Source: Nannochloropsis oceanica (lineage: Eukaryota; Sar; Eustigmatophyceae; Eustigmatales; Monodopsidaceae). From it: 64,000 bases of DNA. The notes beneath the pieces are model-generated. The model made no database searches, had not been told where the DNA came from, and worked only from the letters and a program-made list of their open reading frames with translations. Below are positions 46,731 to 56,813 of the stretch, piece by piece (position 1 is the first letter of the stretch; each line of letters starts with the position of its first letter). The position numbers and the translations under genes are program-made. The stretch covers positions 745,001 to 809,000 of the forward strand of contig CP038135.1 in assembly GCA_004519485.1 (NCBI GenBank), given 5' to 3'.

Positions 46731-47529
46731 GGAGGAGAACGTAGAGGAAAATAGGGCAAGACAGTGAAGGAAAGGGAGAAAAAGTTGCCCGTGAAGTACG
46801 AGAGATGACCAAACGTAAGTGTGTTGCGGAAACAAAGGAACAGAAGAAAGACAATTGATGAGGAGGACGAGTACAAGGGGGAGAGGGAGGAAGGAGTTGA
46901 GGGGTATATCACTGGCGGAAGACAAAAGATATACTTTGACGCACAGAGCATCGGAGGTGAAGGAGATGGGAAGGTCGAAAGCGAAGGGGATGCTGTCGAG
47001 TTTTTGGCTGATGGAGAAGAGGGATGAGAGGGAGAGAAGTAAGAGGAGGATGGTGTGGAGGAAGATAAAGACAGAAAGTCAGGGAAAAGAATATAGGAAG
47101 AGGCGGACATCTGAAACCATGGTTGTGTATAAAAGGAAAAGAAGAGATGGAGGGAAGGAAGGAGGCGAAGCGCAGTTCAACAGACGAAGAGGAGCAGTAG
47201 CAACATAATGAAAGAAAGGAAGTAACATGCAACGTCGTACTCTAATCTTATAAGGTTTCTATTTATCGGAGGCATTCATTTTATCCCCTCTTGTAGGTTC
47301 CTGTATCACCGGCTGCTGCTCTCCTAATGTCAGCTATATTATCTCGGTCGTCGACTTGATTGACTGCCTGTTTCCGTTTGTCCCTGTACACTAGGATTTG
47401 CACACACATATCTACCTACAGACATTAACAGTCGGGACAATAATAATTGAGGAAGGCTGATTTTGAGTACTAGAACCTTTCACCTCATTCTCACCCCCGT
47501 TGGCCATCATTCACTCTCTTCCTATTCCC
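46731..47529. other. Intergenic region with long purine-rich strand
   Basis: About 800 bp between two convergent genes. The plus strand from about 46735 to 47215 is strongly purine-rich (GA repeats), which produces long but meaningless frames on both strands. No gene is accepted. Confidence 0.5.
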
Positions 47530-49841
47530 TCACATCTTCTGCTGAAGCACCAACTGCTGCCCCCCCTCCCCCTCCATTTCCCCTTCTTCCTCCCCCTCCT
47601 TCGGCACCCATAGCCACTCCCTTGTCCCTCCCCACCTAGCCCTACCATTCCTCCCCCCCGCCTTCCTCCTCCCGGTCCTCCCTCCCCTTTTCGGAGAAGC
47701 ATAACACGCGTGCAACCCCCACACACTCCCTGCACTCATCAATGCCACCACCCCCAAAATCCAACACAAGGGCGTCAAGCCCCCCGTCCCCAGACGTGGC
47801 AAGACAGCCAATCCCATCAAACTCACTACCCCATACCCCAAAAAAATCAATCCGAAGTTCGGCGCACTGTTTGTCTTTCCAAACAAATTAGAGATCAAGG
47901 CCGGGTAAATCGCGAAATTTCCGCCATGGGAAAACGTGATGCCTGCGACCCAGACGGCGTAGAGCCATTTATTCTTCCACCCGCTCACGGTCAGTATCCA
48001 GGTGAAGAGGAAAAAAGACTGGCAGATACACAAGGTGTAGAGGGCATGGTAGGCGCCTAGCTTATCGCTGGCCCAACCCCAGAAGACGCGACCGAGGGCA
48101 TTGGCGAGGGAGGAGAAGGAACCAACGTAGACGGACATGAAATGATCGTCGAGAAAGGAGGTGATACCAATGCTCTTGTATGTGGCTAAAGTGACGAGGC
48201 CGGAGAGGGCGCCTAAAGTGAAGGACAAGGAGACATGGTAGGCTTGCGGTAAGCGCAGAAGCTCTTGGGGGGTGACGTCGTACTCCTCCTCTTCTTCACC
48301 ACTTTCATGCTGCTGCTGCTGGTGGTGGTGGTGGTAGTGTAGGCGTCGTTTGCGTTCGTGACTTTCGATGTCTGCGTTCCAACTATGCATGTCCTCCTCC
48401 TCTCCCTCCTCCTGGTCCTCGTTGCTCACCGAAAGTGGGCGCAGCTTCAGAAAGTCATCCTTTCCTCTCCCATCCCCTCCTCCACCCTCCCGTTGGTCCT
48501 GCTGCCGCTGCCCCTGGTACTCTATTTCTTTCTGCTCCTGCTCCTCGGATTCGTGATCTCCCTCATCCTCGCATAACCTCCGCCGCAACGGCGAAGACCC
48601 CTCACTTCCTCCTCCTCCTCCTCCTCCTCCTCCTCCTCCTCCTCCTCCTCCTCCTCCACGTTCCCCTCCCCCTCCTCCATTCCTGCTGCTGCTACCGTTG
48701 CTGTGTGCACTGGAATTCCCACACAATCCGGCTCCATTGCCTCCCGTCCCCCCTGTCTCGTCTTCGACTTCTTCGATTTTTTTGTAGACCGGGTCTTGCA
48801 GGAGGAGGATGCCACACACGCACAGCGCACCGTAAATAGCCCCAAGCTTTAAGAGCATCGCAGGTACGGCGTCTGTCACGGACCCGGAGCTAAAGTAGAG
48901 TTTGCCCTATGGAGGAGGTAAGGATGGGGAGGAGGGTAGAAAATTGAAGAGTGTGAGAAACCTCTCGCGTGGCGCACGCAGACCACTCATTTGAATGACA
49001 GGGTCTCTGTTTGTCTTCCTTCAATTCTTTAGCGGGCTTCGAATTCCTACACGGATTAGCCCGAGCAATTGCTGATTACAGTCCAATACCAACCAATCGA
49101 AACCTTCCTCTTTCCCTTCTTCCCTCCTTACCTTATACTCCACATCCGGTTTCAAATTTCCCGGGTTCGCCAGCGCAGCCTGCACCTGATTGAATACCAG
49201 AGCCGACAAACCAAAGCCGCTCAACACCATGCCACTCACCAATCCCTTTCTCTTGGGCTCCCACCGATACCCACACACAAGCGGAACAGTATATGTCAAC
49301 CCACCGCCAAATCCAAACAGTACTCCATATGTGAAAGTCATCCCCCACAGGCTTGTAACTCCCGATGACAGCAACGGCGCGCCTACCAGCAGACAAGAGC
49401 CTAATGTTGCCGCGAGGCGTGGGCCTAGACGAAGCTCGATTTTCCCGCCAAGGAACATCAGGCAGGCCTGCCCGGCGATTGTGCAAGCATAAATTATGAT
49501 GGTGTCGTTGTAGGTGATGGTGGGGTCGTACACGCGAAGGTAGGAAGTCAGATACACTGTGAGGGAGCCAAAGGAATAGACGCTTTGGGAGATTAAGTTG
49601 CAAGGGTTGAGCTTATAATGGTGGCAAGTATACGGAAAGCACTGGGGTGCAGGCGGATAATATTAATATTGTCCAGATTCAAGGAAGGAATGACGGCAGG
49701 TCGGCATGACAAAACAGTGAAGTCTCTAGTATTTTCCTCCACACAGCTTGACCAGCCATGAACTTACGCGCCCATGACCAAGTGAAGAAGAAAGCCGCCA
49801 AAAGTTGCGGCCTTAGGGCCCGTGGGCAAGTAATGAAGCAT
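47530..49841 (-). CDS. Major facilitator superfamily transporter, oxalate/formate antiporter (OFA) type
   Basis: Three exons (49841-49768, 49582-49132, 48906-47530) join in frame to 633 residues. Exon 1 is only 74 nt (MLHYLPTGPKAATFGGFLLH, then LVMGA) and gives the first membrane helix. Exon 2 has VYSFGSLTVYLTSYLRVYDP, GKIELRLGPRLA, YGVLFGFGGGLTYTVPLVCG and KRKGLVSGMVLSGFG, typical OFA-family helices 2-6. Exon 3 holds a cytosolic loop of about 150 residues (poly-Gly, acidic, His-rich) and then helices 7-12 (GRVFWGWASDKLGAY, SHGGNFAIYPAL, GYGVVSLMG). The Gly run is encoded by a near-pure GGA-type microsatellite. OFA proteins carry oxalate, formate or other monocarboxylates; the substrate and membrane here are not determined. 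The acceptor of intron 1 is CCCAAAG, not pyrimidine-AG, but protein continuity is excellent. Confidence 0.88.
48600..48660 (-). repeat. GGA/CTC microsatellite encoding poly-Gly/poly-Glu
   Basis: A near-pure CTC triplet repeat on the plus strand (GGA-type on the coding strand) inside the MFS loop, coding a Gly run of about 16 residues. It is a likely length-variable locus. Confidence 0.8.
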
Positions 49842-50517
49842 CACGATTCAGTCCTTATGGCGAGGCTGGAGTGCGTCGGAGGCAGAGCGCGGGGCGGCGG
49901 GTCTTGCTTGCCTCTTGGACTGCTCTATAAATTCCACCTGTCCCACCAGTAGAATGCGTGATAGGTATGAGAAGGTGGAAAAAAATCTAAGGGGCTATGT
50001 TTGGGGGAGGTATAAGGCGTTTCGCGTGGACTTCGAAGCTCAGACGCAAGGGAGGAGGAGCGAGCCTTGGTTTTCCTCTTCATGAAGTTCAACGGCTTGA
50101 TAACGGGCCCCAAGTCTCCCGACGTCCTATGGTCTGTTCATCCTACACTAGAGGCGGAAATGTGCACCGCTCAGTCCCCATCCTTATCTATCCTCTCTTT
50201 CGTCATTCTAATCCGGGCATTCAGTTTGAGAGTTACAGGTGCTCGTGTCCACGGGACCACGACATTCAAGTTGCCGAAGCACAAAGTAAAGGGCCCATCT
50301 GCCTCTTGCGTGCCGAGGAGATGCCCATGCTCACAAACCAATCCGAGCCGACCGTCCGTGTCTTTGACCACATGAGAAAGTCGCCATTCGACTTTCAGAA
50401 ATTTTGTGGAGTTATCTCGTCCCCTCACTGCCCCCCCCCATAGCCACACAGTAAGCAAGAAGCAACAAAAGCGAGGAGGACGCCATCCAAATCAACAACC
50501 ACAAATCACCAGCAACC
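49842..50517. promoter_or_regulatory. Divergent intergenic region
   Basis: About 675 bp between the MFS (-) and J-protein (+) start codons. Overlapping short plus and minus frames here look like chance. Promoters of both genes should lie within it. Confidence 0.35.
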
Positions 50518-52560
50518 ATGAACAACAGCGGGATGCGACGTAAGGAAGTCTACAACCGGACGGTGGATCTGTATGCTGTAAGTTTATTGGGGAGGGTGTG
50601 CATGAATGTGTGCGGCGCGGGCTAGGGGCGGTGTGCAGGAGGGGAGATGATGCATTTATGTTGTGCCAAGGCAGGATGTGGGGTTGATTGTGTTACAGTT
50701 GTAGATGCATTGGAAGTCTTCCTACGGAGATAAGAGCATAATTGACATCCCGACTGCTTCCACGGCTTCAGTCGAAATTTTGTGTTACCAGGCTTTACTC
50801 CCTTCTGCGCTTGACACTCCCGTAGACACTTTTCTTTCCAAGTGCACTTGGATAGGAAAGAGATGTGCAGGCAACATATCCTACCCTCCTTTTTGCTCTT
50901 TGCAAGTCTCATACACACACTTTTTAACTCTTGCACACTCTTCCCTCTCTTTAATCTCCACGTCCGTCACACGTCAAAGATCCTTGGCCTCGACAAAGGC
51001 GCCAGTGCCGGTCAAATAAGCAAGGCCTACAAATCGCTCGCCAAACGGTATCATCCCGACCGCAGCGTCGGCAACGACAAGGATGAAAATACGGAGAAAT
51101 TCAAGAAGATTTGCGAGGCGTACAGCATTCTGTCCGACCAACGACGCCGGCGCCAGTATGATGTGTACGGGGGCAACCCATCCGAGATGGAAGATTCTGC
51201 CTATGAAATGGAGGGCCAAAACAGCATCACGAGAGTTTTCGGTGCAGTGTGGTCAGCCTTTGGCGCAGTACTTCACACAGAAATCGGTGCTAGCACCCTG
51301 ATTCAGGCGCAGGAGTTATGTGCGAGGAGTGCGGCGGCAGCGGCAGCCGCAGCCGCAGCCGCAGTATCAGGAGGAGAGGAAGGAAAGCCGTCGACGACCA
51401 AAATAAATGAGGCTAATAAGGAGGGAAAGAAGGTGACGGAGCTAAAACTGGGTCATGGAATAACGGGGTCGACGGGACGGCAAGATAGTGTATATTATGT
51501 TTTGAGACTGTCGGAAGCGGAAGCGGCGAACGGGGTGATTGTGAGTTGTAATTCTTCCAACAAAAGCCGCTTTAAGCTTATCTGTTTCGACCACGAGGGG
51601 GCCGTGCGATATGTGCAGGAGAGCTCATTGACGAGCGATAAGAAATTCACGGTGGCCAACATGTTCTTGGTCCCGTTCGAGACGATCATCTCCGTGGCGC
51701 CTCCCCCGGTGGGTGGTGGGTTGTTAGACCACCCGCAGATCTTCGAAAGAGTGCGCAACATGACGGCCGAGGCCAGGACGCTGCGTGCAGGAGAGCATTT
51801 GCTCTGTGTGTATGGGGATAACTGGTTGAATAACACCCCTTACACACTGACGGCGTTGCTTGCTGAATTGTCCTCGGGAGTAGTCCAGGCGGTAAAAGAC
51901 GTGGACGCGGAGCTGAGGGAGAAGAAGAAGGAGGTGGAGGAGTTGGAAGACGAGTACATCCGAGCCAAAATGGTGTTTGACCGGGTCTCGGACCGAGTCG
52001 CAGAGCAGACGGCGGTGACGGAGGGACTGATCAACAAGAGGGAAGTTGCCTTCAACATATTTATCGAAGAAAGCCTTAGGAAGTACTCCAATAAGCACGT
52101 GGGGCTCGGTGGACGGCTGCCCACTGCTGCTGCTGTGCCTGCTGCTGCTATGCCAGTGGCCAATATGGCTTTGGACACGCCACAAGGGGTTGAGGTGGCA
52201 GGAGGAAAAGCCGAGCACCAGCGCGCTGGGTCGTTGACATCGTCCAATTCGGATGGGGCCACAGTGGGTGCGTCAGAGATCGGGCAGGACGTCAAGGAAT
52301 CCGTCCCTCCTGCCACTGGAGGAAAGGGAGGAGGAAAGGAGCGAGTTAAGGGAGCAACAGCTGCTGGAGAGAATGTGAGTGGAAACGGTGCTTTTTCTCC
52401 GCTTCCCATGAAAAGATCAAGTTTTTCATTTTTTTCAGCGCTTAGGCGAGGGGGAGGAGGGAAAGGAGAAGGAAAGCGAGGAGAAGGAGAAGGAAGAGGG
52501 AGCGTGGAGGGAGAGCAGGAAACGCAGCAGCAAGAACAAGGGCCGATGATTGCCAGCTAA
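50518..52560 (+). CDS. ARG1-like J-domain protein (DnaJ/Hsp40)
   Basis: Exon 1 (50518-50577, 20 codons, [20 protein letters not shown]) and exon 2 (50980-52560) join in phase 0 across a 402-nt intron, giving 546 residues. The junction rebuilds the J-domain start ([20 protein letters not shown]). HPD is at residues 45-47 (KRYHPDRS), with [10 protein letters not shown] helix IV. After a low-complexity stretch comes the conserved part of the plant ARG1/ARL group: [12 protein letters not shown], then [21 protein letters not shown] long coiled coil follows ([20 protein letters not shown]). The tail is Ser/Gly/Lys-rich. ARG1 in Arabidopsis acts in gravity signalling and associates with endomembranes and actin, but a role in an alga cannot be assumed. 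The acceptor is GTCAAAG rather than pyrimidine-AG. Confidence 0.85.
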
Positions 52561-53282
52561 CTGACGCGTGATCAAGAGGAAGGTGGAGGGTGGAAAGGAG
52601 AGAGGGAGGCGGAAAGCTACACATACGCTCATACATAGAAACGAGGCATAGATATTGATGGACACATAGAGGAGATAGCTTTCCAAAGGAACAGAAAAAG
52701 GGTGAGGAGAAGGTGATGGTAGTCGAAAAAGAGGGGCAAAAGGAGCAAAAAAAGGAGAGGGAAAAACGATAATGGACAGAGAGATGTACGGCCGGAAGAA
52801 ACGGAGGAAAAGGGACAAGAAGCCGCGCCGCACGACGATATTTCGTATTCTGATTTTGACAGGAGAAGGACGAAGGAGGAAAGAGGAACAAAACACGCCA
52901 CTCATTTTAGCCACTGTATTTTTTTTTGTCTTTTCTTTCGTCTTACAAGAATTGCGATATTTTTGCCTCGATTGGTACTAACAGGTCCTTTGGAAAGGCA
53001 GGAGGTCAACTGCCTTTCGAGGATGTATGTAGGGAAAAAAGGGATGCCTGCGGTCACGCACAACGACAATGCACTCGTGTTGTTTTATGTTACGAACTGT
53101 TATGGGCCAGCTCGGTTTGGCACCCAGGTGCTGGACTCTCGCCACTGCTTCAAGCTGCAGGTGCTACTTGACTATACGTAGTCTCTGCCTTTGCATGCCC
53201 ACCCTAGAACATTACAAGATCACCAAGGCTCTGACTCTTCTTTACTCTAATTTTGGGGCAGGTCATCCTCGGCGTGCTCTCC
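52561..53282. other. Intergenic region
   Basis: About 720 bp between two plus-strand genes. The first half is purine-rich and gives spurious frames. A perfect 9-bp hairpin (GAAAGGCAG, 8-nt loop, CTGCCTTTC) occurs at 52993-53118 numbering 52993-53001 and 53010-53018. Confidence 0.4.
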
Positions 53283-54862
53283 ATGGATCAGTCGAACAAG
53301 ATGAAGAAGCCCTCATTATCGTCATGGTGTCTGGTTGCCGCCGTGATCGCCCTGGCCGGCTGCTTGAGGAAAAGCCAGGCATTTAACATTTTATCACTGT
53401 CACCATCAGCATTATCGTCAAGACTTCCACGAGCACCAGCGACGGAATTCAGTCCGTGTTTTCGCACGTCCACAGCTTTGCATGGCAGCTCCCTCCCTCC
53501 CGACATCCCTTCTCCTACAGGCGAGAACAGCAGGCGGCGGCAGTCCCGTTTCAATAAGACTCCCAAGCAACCAGAGGAGCCCAAGAAGGAGGCGCGATTT
53601 TCGAAAGACTCGCATTTTTACACGGGTGCTATTGGAATAGGCACGTACTCGTGGGGGGATCGGCGGGATGGCTTCTTCTATGGTGATGTAAGTTCGACGG
53701 CAGAGAAGGAAGTGGAAGGGAAATGTAAGCGGTGCGGTAAAGAGATCAAAGCAAGGATAGGAAAAGGTATAAAGAGAAGGGTTATCTTGTTTCGTATAAA
53801 GCCACGTGCGAATCGACCCCTCCCTTTCTCCCTCTTTTCCTCCTTTTTATTCTTCTTCTCCAGTATCCATCCAACGCTATGGAACGTTCGCAAATGAGCT
53901 GCGGCGCCTTCAACGAACAAGACATCGAAGAGGCCTTCACCTTTCTAGAGGAAGCCGGCTTGCCTATGTTTGATGCTCGGGAGCTGTACCCTTGCGAAGA
54001 TTTTTTGGGCGAGATGGTGAATCATTGGAAGAAACGTCAATTGAAACTACAGAGTGATGTGAAGCAGGTGCGTCCTTTTATTGCGACCAATTACCAGGCA
54101 AGATTGTTCGGCAAGGGTCTGTTGGATGTCAGGGGGGGGAGGAGGGCGGTTTTGAAGGCGCTAGAAGGTAGTTTAGAAGCATTGCAGGCGACAAGGGTTG
54201 ATTTATATCAGATCACGAAACCCGGTCCGTTGTACTGGGGAGGTGAAAAGGCCATTTTTGAGGCCGTGGCCCAAGCGAAACGCATGCGTTTGCTTGATAA
54301 TGTCGGGGTGGTGGGGTACGTGAACGAAGACGACTTACGACGCGTTAAGACTACTGCGAAATCCTTTGGGATAGACATCAAAAGCAATTCGTTCGAACTT
54401 TCGCTGGCGAACCCGGCGGCGGCCTTGGTGGACGGAACCGTTGCGGCGTGCAAGAACATGAATATTGTGCCCTTTGCAAATCGGCCATTGGCGGGGGGGC
54501 TGGCGGCGGGGACTTACACGATGATGGACCCTAGCGGGGGCAGAAGCCGGAAACCTAGGTACACCTTTCCGGACTTGGAGCCGCTCTACCCCATCCATAA
54601 GGCCTTGAGGGAACATGCAGGGAAGTACACGGAGAAACTCGGTAAACGCGTAAATACTGCCCAAGTGTCCATTAATTGGGTGCGAGCCCAGGGGGTGATT
54701 CCGCTCGTAGGGGTCAAAACTGCGGCGCAAGCCAAGGACATGGTGGAAGCCGCGAAATGGGATTTGGAGCCTGAGGATGTGAAGGAGTTAAGTCAGGTGG
54801 CGTTAGATACGTACAAGAAACGGAGGAAGATCACTGAGATGCTGGCCAAGGCGCGTCGATAG
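53283..54862 (+). CDS. Plastid-targeted aldo-keto reductase homologue lacking two tetrad residues
   Basis: Exon 1 (53283-53687) and exon 2 (53864-54862) join in phase 0 across a 176-nt intron, giving 467 residues. The signal peptide ends KSQA before Phe34 (FNIL), the heterokont plastid motif, followed by a Ser/Pro/Arg transit region. The reductase fold starts at GAIGIGTYSWGDR and runs to VIPLVGVKTAAQAKDMVEA, with the NADPH-site strand. Of the usual Asp-Tyr-Lys-His tetrad, Asp172 and Tyr177 are present (FDARELY), but the Lys position reads Asn211 (FIATNYQ) and the His position reads Thr253 (DLYQITKPG). I therefore expect weak or altered catalysis, or a binding role. Met7 (nt 53301) is an alternative start that would leave the signal peptide intact. 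It converges on LTO1 with 192 nt between stops. Confidence 0.87.
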
Positions 54863-54904
54863 GAAGGAGAAGATATGAAATGTGTGACCACGGAAAAATC
54901 ATAG

Positions 54905-54940
54905 GGAAAAGAAAAAAATAAAAGAAAGAAAGAAAGAAAT
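54905..54940 (+). repeat. AAAG/GAAA simple repeat
   Basis: A short A-rich simple repeat with several AAAG units between two convergent stops. It may lie in the 3' UTR of the reductase homologue. Confidence 0.7.
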
Positions 54941-55054
54941 ACTATATCTCGATCATATTACTCTCCCCAACCTATCTTACTCGCTTTTGATTCTTGCACA
55001 AGACCTCTCTTCTTACAACTACACATTTCCCCCTTCCCTCACTCCCGCTGTCTC

Positions 55055-56308
55055 TCATTTCGGTAACACCAAAGGAGGCACTGCCACGCGTCCCTCCACG
55101 ATATCCTCCAGCTGCTCTAAACTCTTTTCCCCTGGGTACAAGTCCCCCTTGATTTCCCACGTCGGATAGCCAGGAACCTTCCTCGTCTTGCACACCTTCG
55201 TCTCACTCTTGGCTCCATCAGGCGCACATTCGATATACTTAATGTGCCTGTAGAAACTCTCCTGGCCGAACGCCTGTTTCTGCTCATAACAATGGGAGCA
55301 CCAGAATGCCCCGTACATCTTCGCGTCCATCCCTGCCAATCGAACTGCCAAGGCCTCGCTCCTTGCCGTCGAATGTGTCGTAATCGCTGGTGGAGACATC
55401 CCTCCTCCCCTCCCTCCCTCCATCCCCCCTTGCGTCATGACCAAAATCTTGGCACTAGCATACGCGAAGGCCGCCACGGAAAACAACCCTGTCACAGCGA
55501 CAGCCCCCCCCTTGTAAATTACACTTTTTGTTGCATTTGGCTCGATATTTTTGCTCCACGTTAACCCCACCATGCTAAACGATAAACTAGCACTCGCCAG
55601 GCAATAAGGGCAAAGCTCCTTGATTTGCGTCGCCAAGACCCACATAAAATACCCGCTAAACGTCGCCATCGCCGTTGTAAGTATCAACAACGGCGCTCTA
55701 CTACTACTGTCTGCCTCTGCTCTCTCCCGAGTATTCTCCCCTCCGGCCATTAACGGCCACAGGGCTAGTGCAGTAGCGGAGGCATAAGCAACCGCCCCTG
55801 GCAGTGTCAAGGGCACGTCCAAAAAACTCGCAAATTCTGAGTTGAGTACATCGCCACATTTCATACTTAGGCCTGCCACCGCCGTACAAAGAGAAGTTAG
55901 ATCGTCCGTGGTGAGCTTTTGATAGGTGAGGTAAGCTGTTTCGAGAAACCCCAAGCCCCCGAGCAGGGCCAGGAGTAGCCTGCTTTCCTTCGGCCAGAGC
56001 CCAACGCTGAAGTCGATGTCTCTGGAAGGTAATGGTGCTTGTGATGAATCCGTAGAATCTGTGATAGTGGTAATGGTGTTGTCTTCGGTAGGGGGAGTGG
56101 CGCAACGTTGGAGGAGCCGGAGCGGGCGGGCAGTAGTGCGGTGGGAGGAGGACGATGCAGCTGGTTGTAATGGTGGAGGACGGGCTTGCAGCGAGTGCCG
56201 TCGCAATGGTTGCTGGACCATGAAGGCCAGGATAGAGCAGGGCGTACAGAGGAGGAGGAGGAGGAGGGCGAGGGTCCCTGTAGTCCCCATGGTGGTGGGA
56301 CGTGGCAT
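55055..56308 (-). CDS. LTO1: LTO1-type plastid thiol oxidase (VKOR plus thioredoxin-like fusion)
   Basis: An intronless 417-residue protein starting at ATG 56308. A signal peptide ends SILA before Phe29 (FMVQ), the heterokont plastid motif. The VKOR module follows: the loop Cys pair (SLCTAVAGLSMKCGDVLNS), then CPYCLASASL as the membrane-embedded CxxC, with four or more helices. The C-terminal thioredoxin-like domain has GAFWCSHCYEQKQAFG, then IKYIECAPDG and KVPGYPTWEIKGD. This is the plant/cyanobacterial LTO1 architecture: VKOR with quinone passes electrons from the Trx domain and thereby makes disulfides in thylakoid lumen proteins such as FKBP13 and PsbO. All redox cysteines are present. 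An upstream in-frame Met at 56410 would block the signal peptide, so I use 56308. It is divergent from the DUF2358-CreA gene, 352 bp away. Confidence 0.92.
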   Translation of the reverse strand: MPRPTTMGTTGTLALLLLLLCTPCSILAFMVQQPLRRHSLQARPPPLQPAASSSSHRTTARPLRLLQRCATPPTEDNTITTITDSTDSSQAPLPSRDIDFSVGLWPKESRLLLALLGGLGFLETAYLTYQKLTTDDLTSLCTAVAGLSMKCGDVLNSEFASFLDVPLTLPGAVAYASATALALWPLMAGGENTRERAEADSSSRAPLLILTTAMATFSGYFMWVLATQIKELCPYCLASASLSFSMVGLTWSKNIEPNATKSVIYKGGAVAVTGLFSVAAFAYASAKILVMTQGGMEGGRGGGMSPPAITTHSTARSEALAVRLAGMDAKMYGAFWCSHCYEQKQAFGQESFYRHIKYIECAPDGAKSETKVCKTRKVPGYPTWEIKGDLYPGEKSLEQLEDIVEGRVAVPPLVLPK

Positions 56309-56660
56309 GTTCGCTTGAGTTGAGAAGGAGAGGTGGTGGGGAGGTTTCACGGCCAAGACGTGGATGCAGCGGCAAAGGTCTAGGATCCTGTGTGTGTTAC
56401 GGGAATACAACGGTGTCAGAATGAACGATAAGACTATAGCTGTGTGGTGATGGTCCGCGTCCTGGCTTTAAAGATGTCGCAGCATCCAACGCAGCAACTG
56501 GTAGAAGCGGCGAGCGGCGACTCGGAGTCTACCACCGAGTGACTGCGTAGTACCTCCTGCCCAGGCTTTGCACTCAGCACCCAAGCTGCTTTGCACGACA
56601 ATGCGATCCAAATTCGACCCACGCACCACACAACATTAGGATAATTAAGACGACGAGTCG
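56309..56660. promoter_or_regulatory. Shared divergent promoter region of LTO1 and DUF2358-CreA genes
   Basis: A 352-bp gap separating two divergent plastid-protein genes. A bidirectional promoter is likely from spacing alone; no motif is identified by eye. Confidence 0.45.
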
Positions 56661-56758
56661 ATGAAGCACCTCATGGCATCGGCAGCCCTGCTGGCTGTCC
56701 TCCCCTTTTCTGCTCAAGCCTTCCGATTGCCCAGATTCCCAGGCGCAACCTCGCCTCC

Positions 56759-56813
<55 letters not shown>

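Noticed and set aside
46971-47232. Charged frames on both strands downstream of the UEV gene
   Set aside because: Purine-rich composition explains them; no domain or splice support.
48522-48845. Glu-rich frame antisense-shifted in the MFS loop
   Set aside because: It is an alternative frame of the microsatellite inside the MFS gene.
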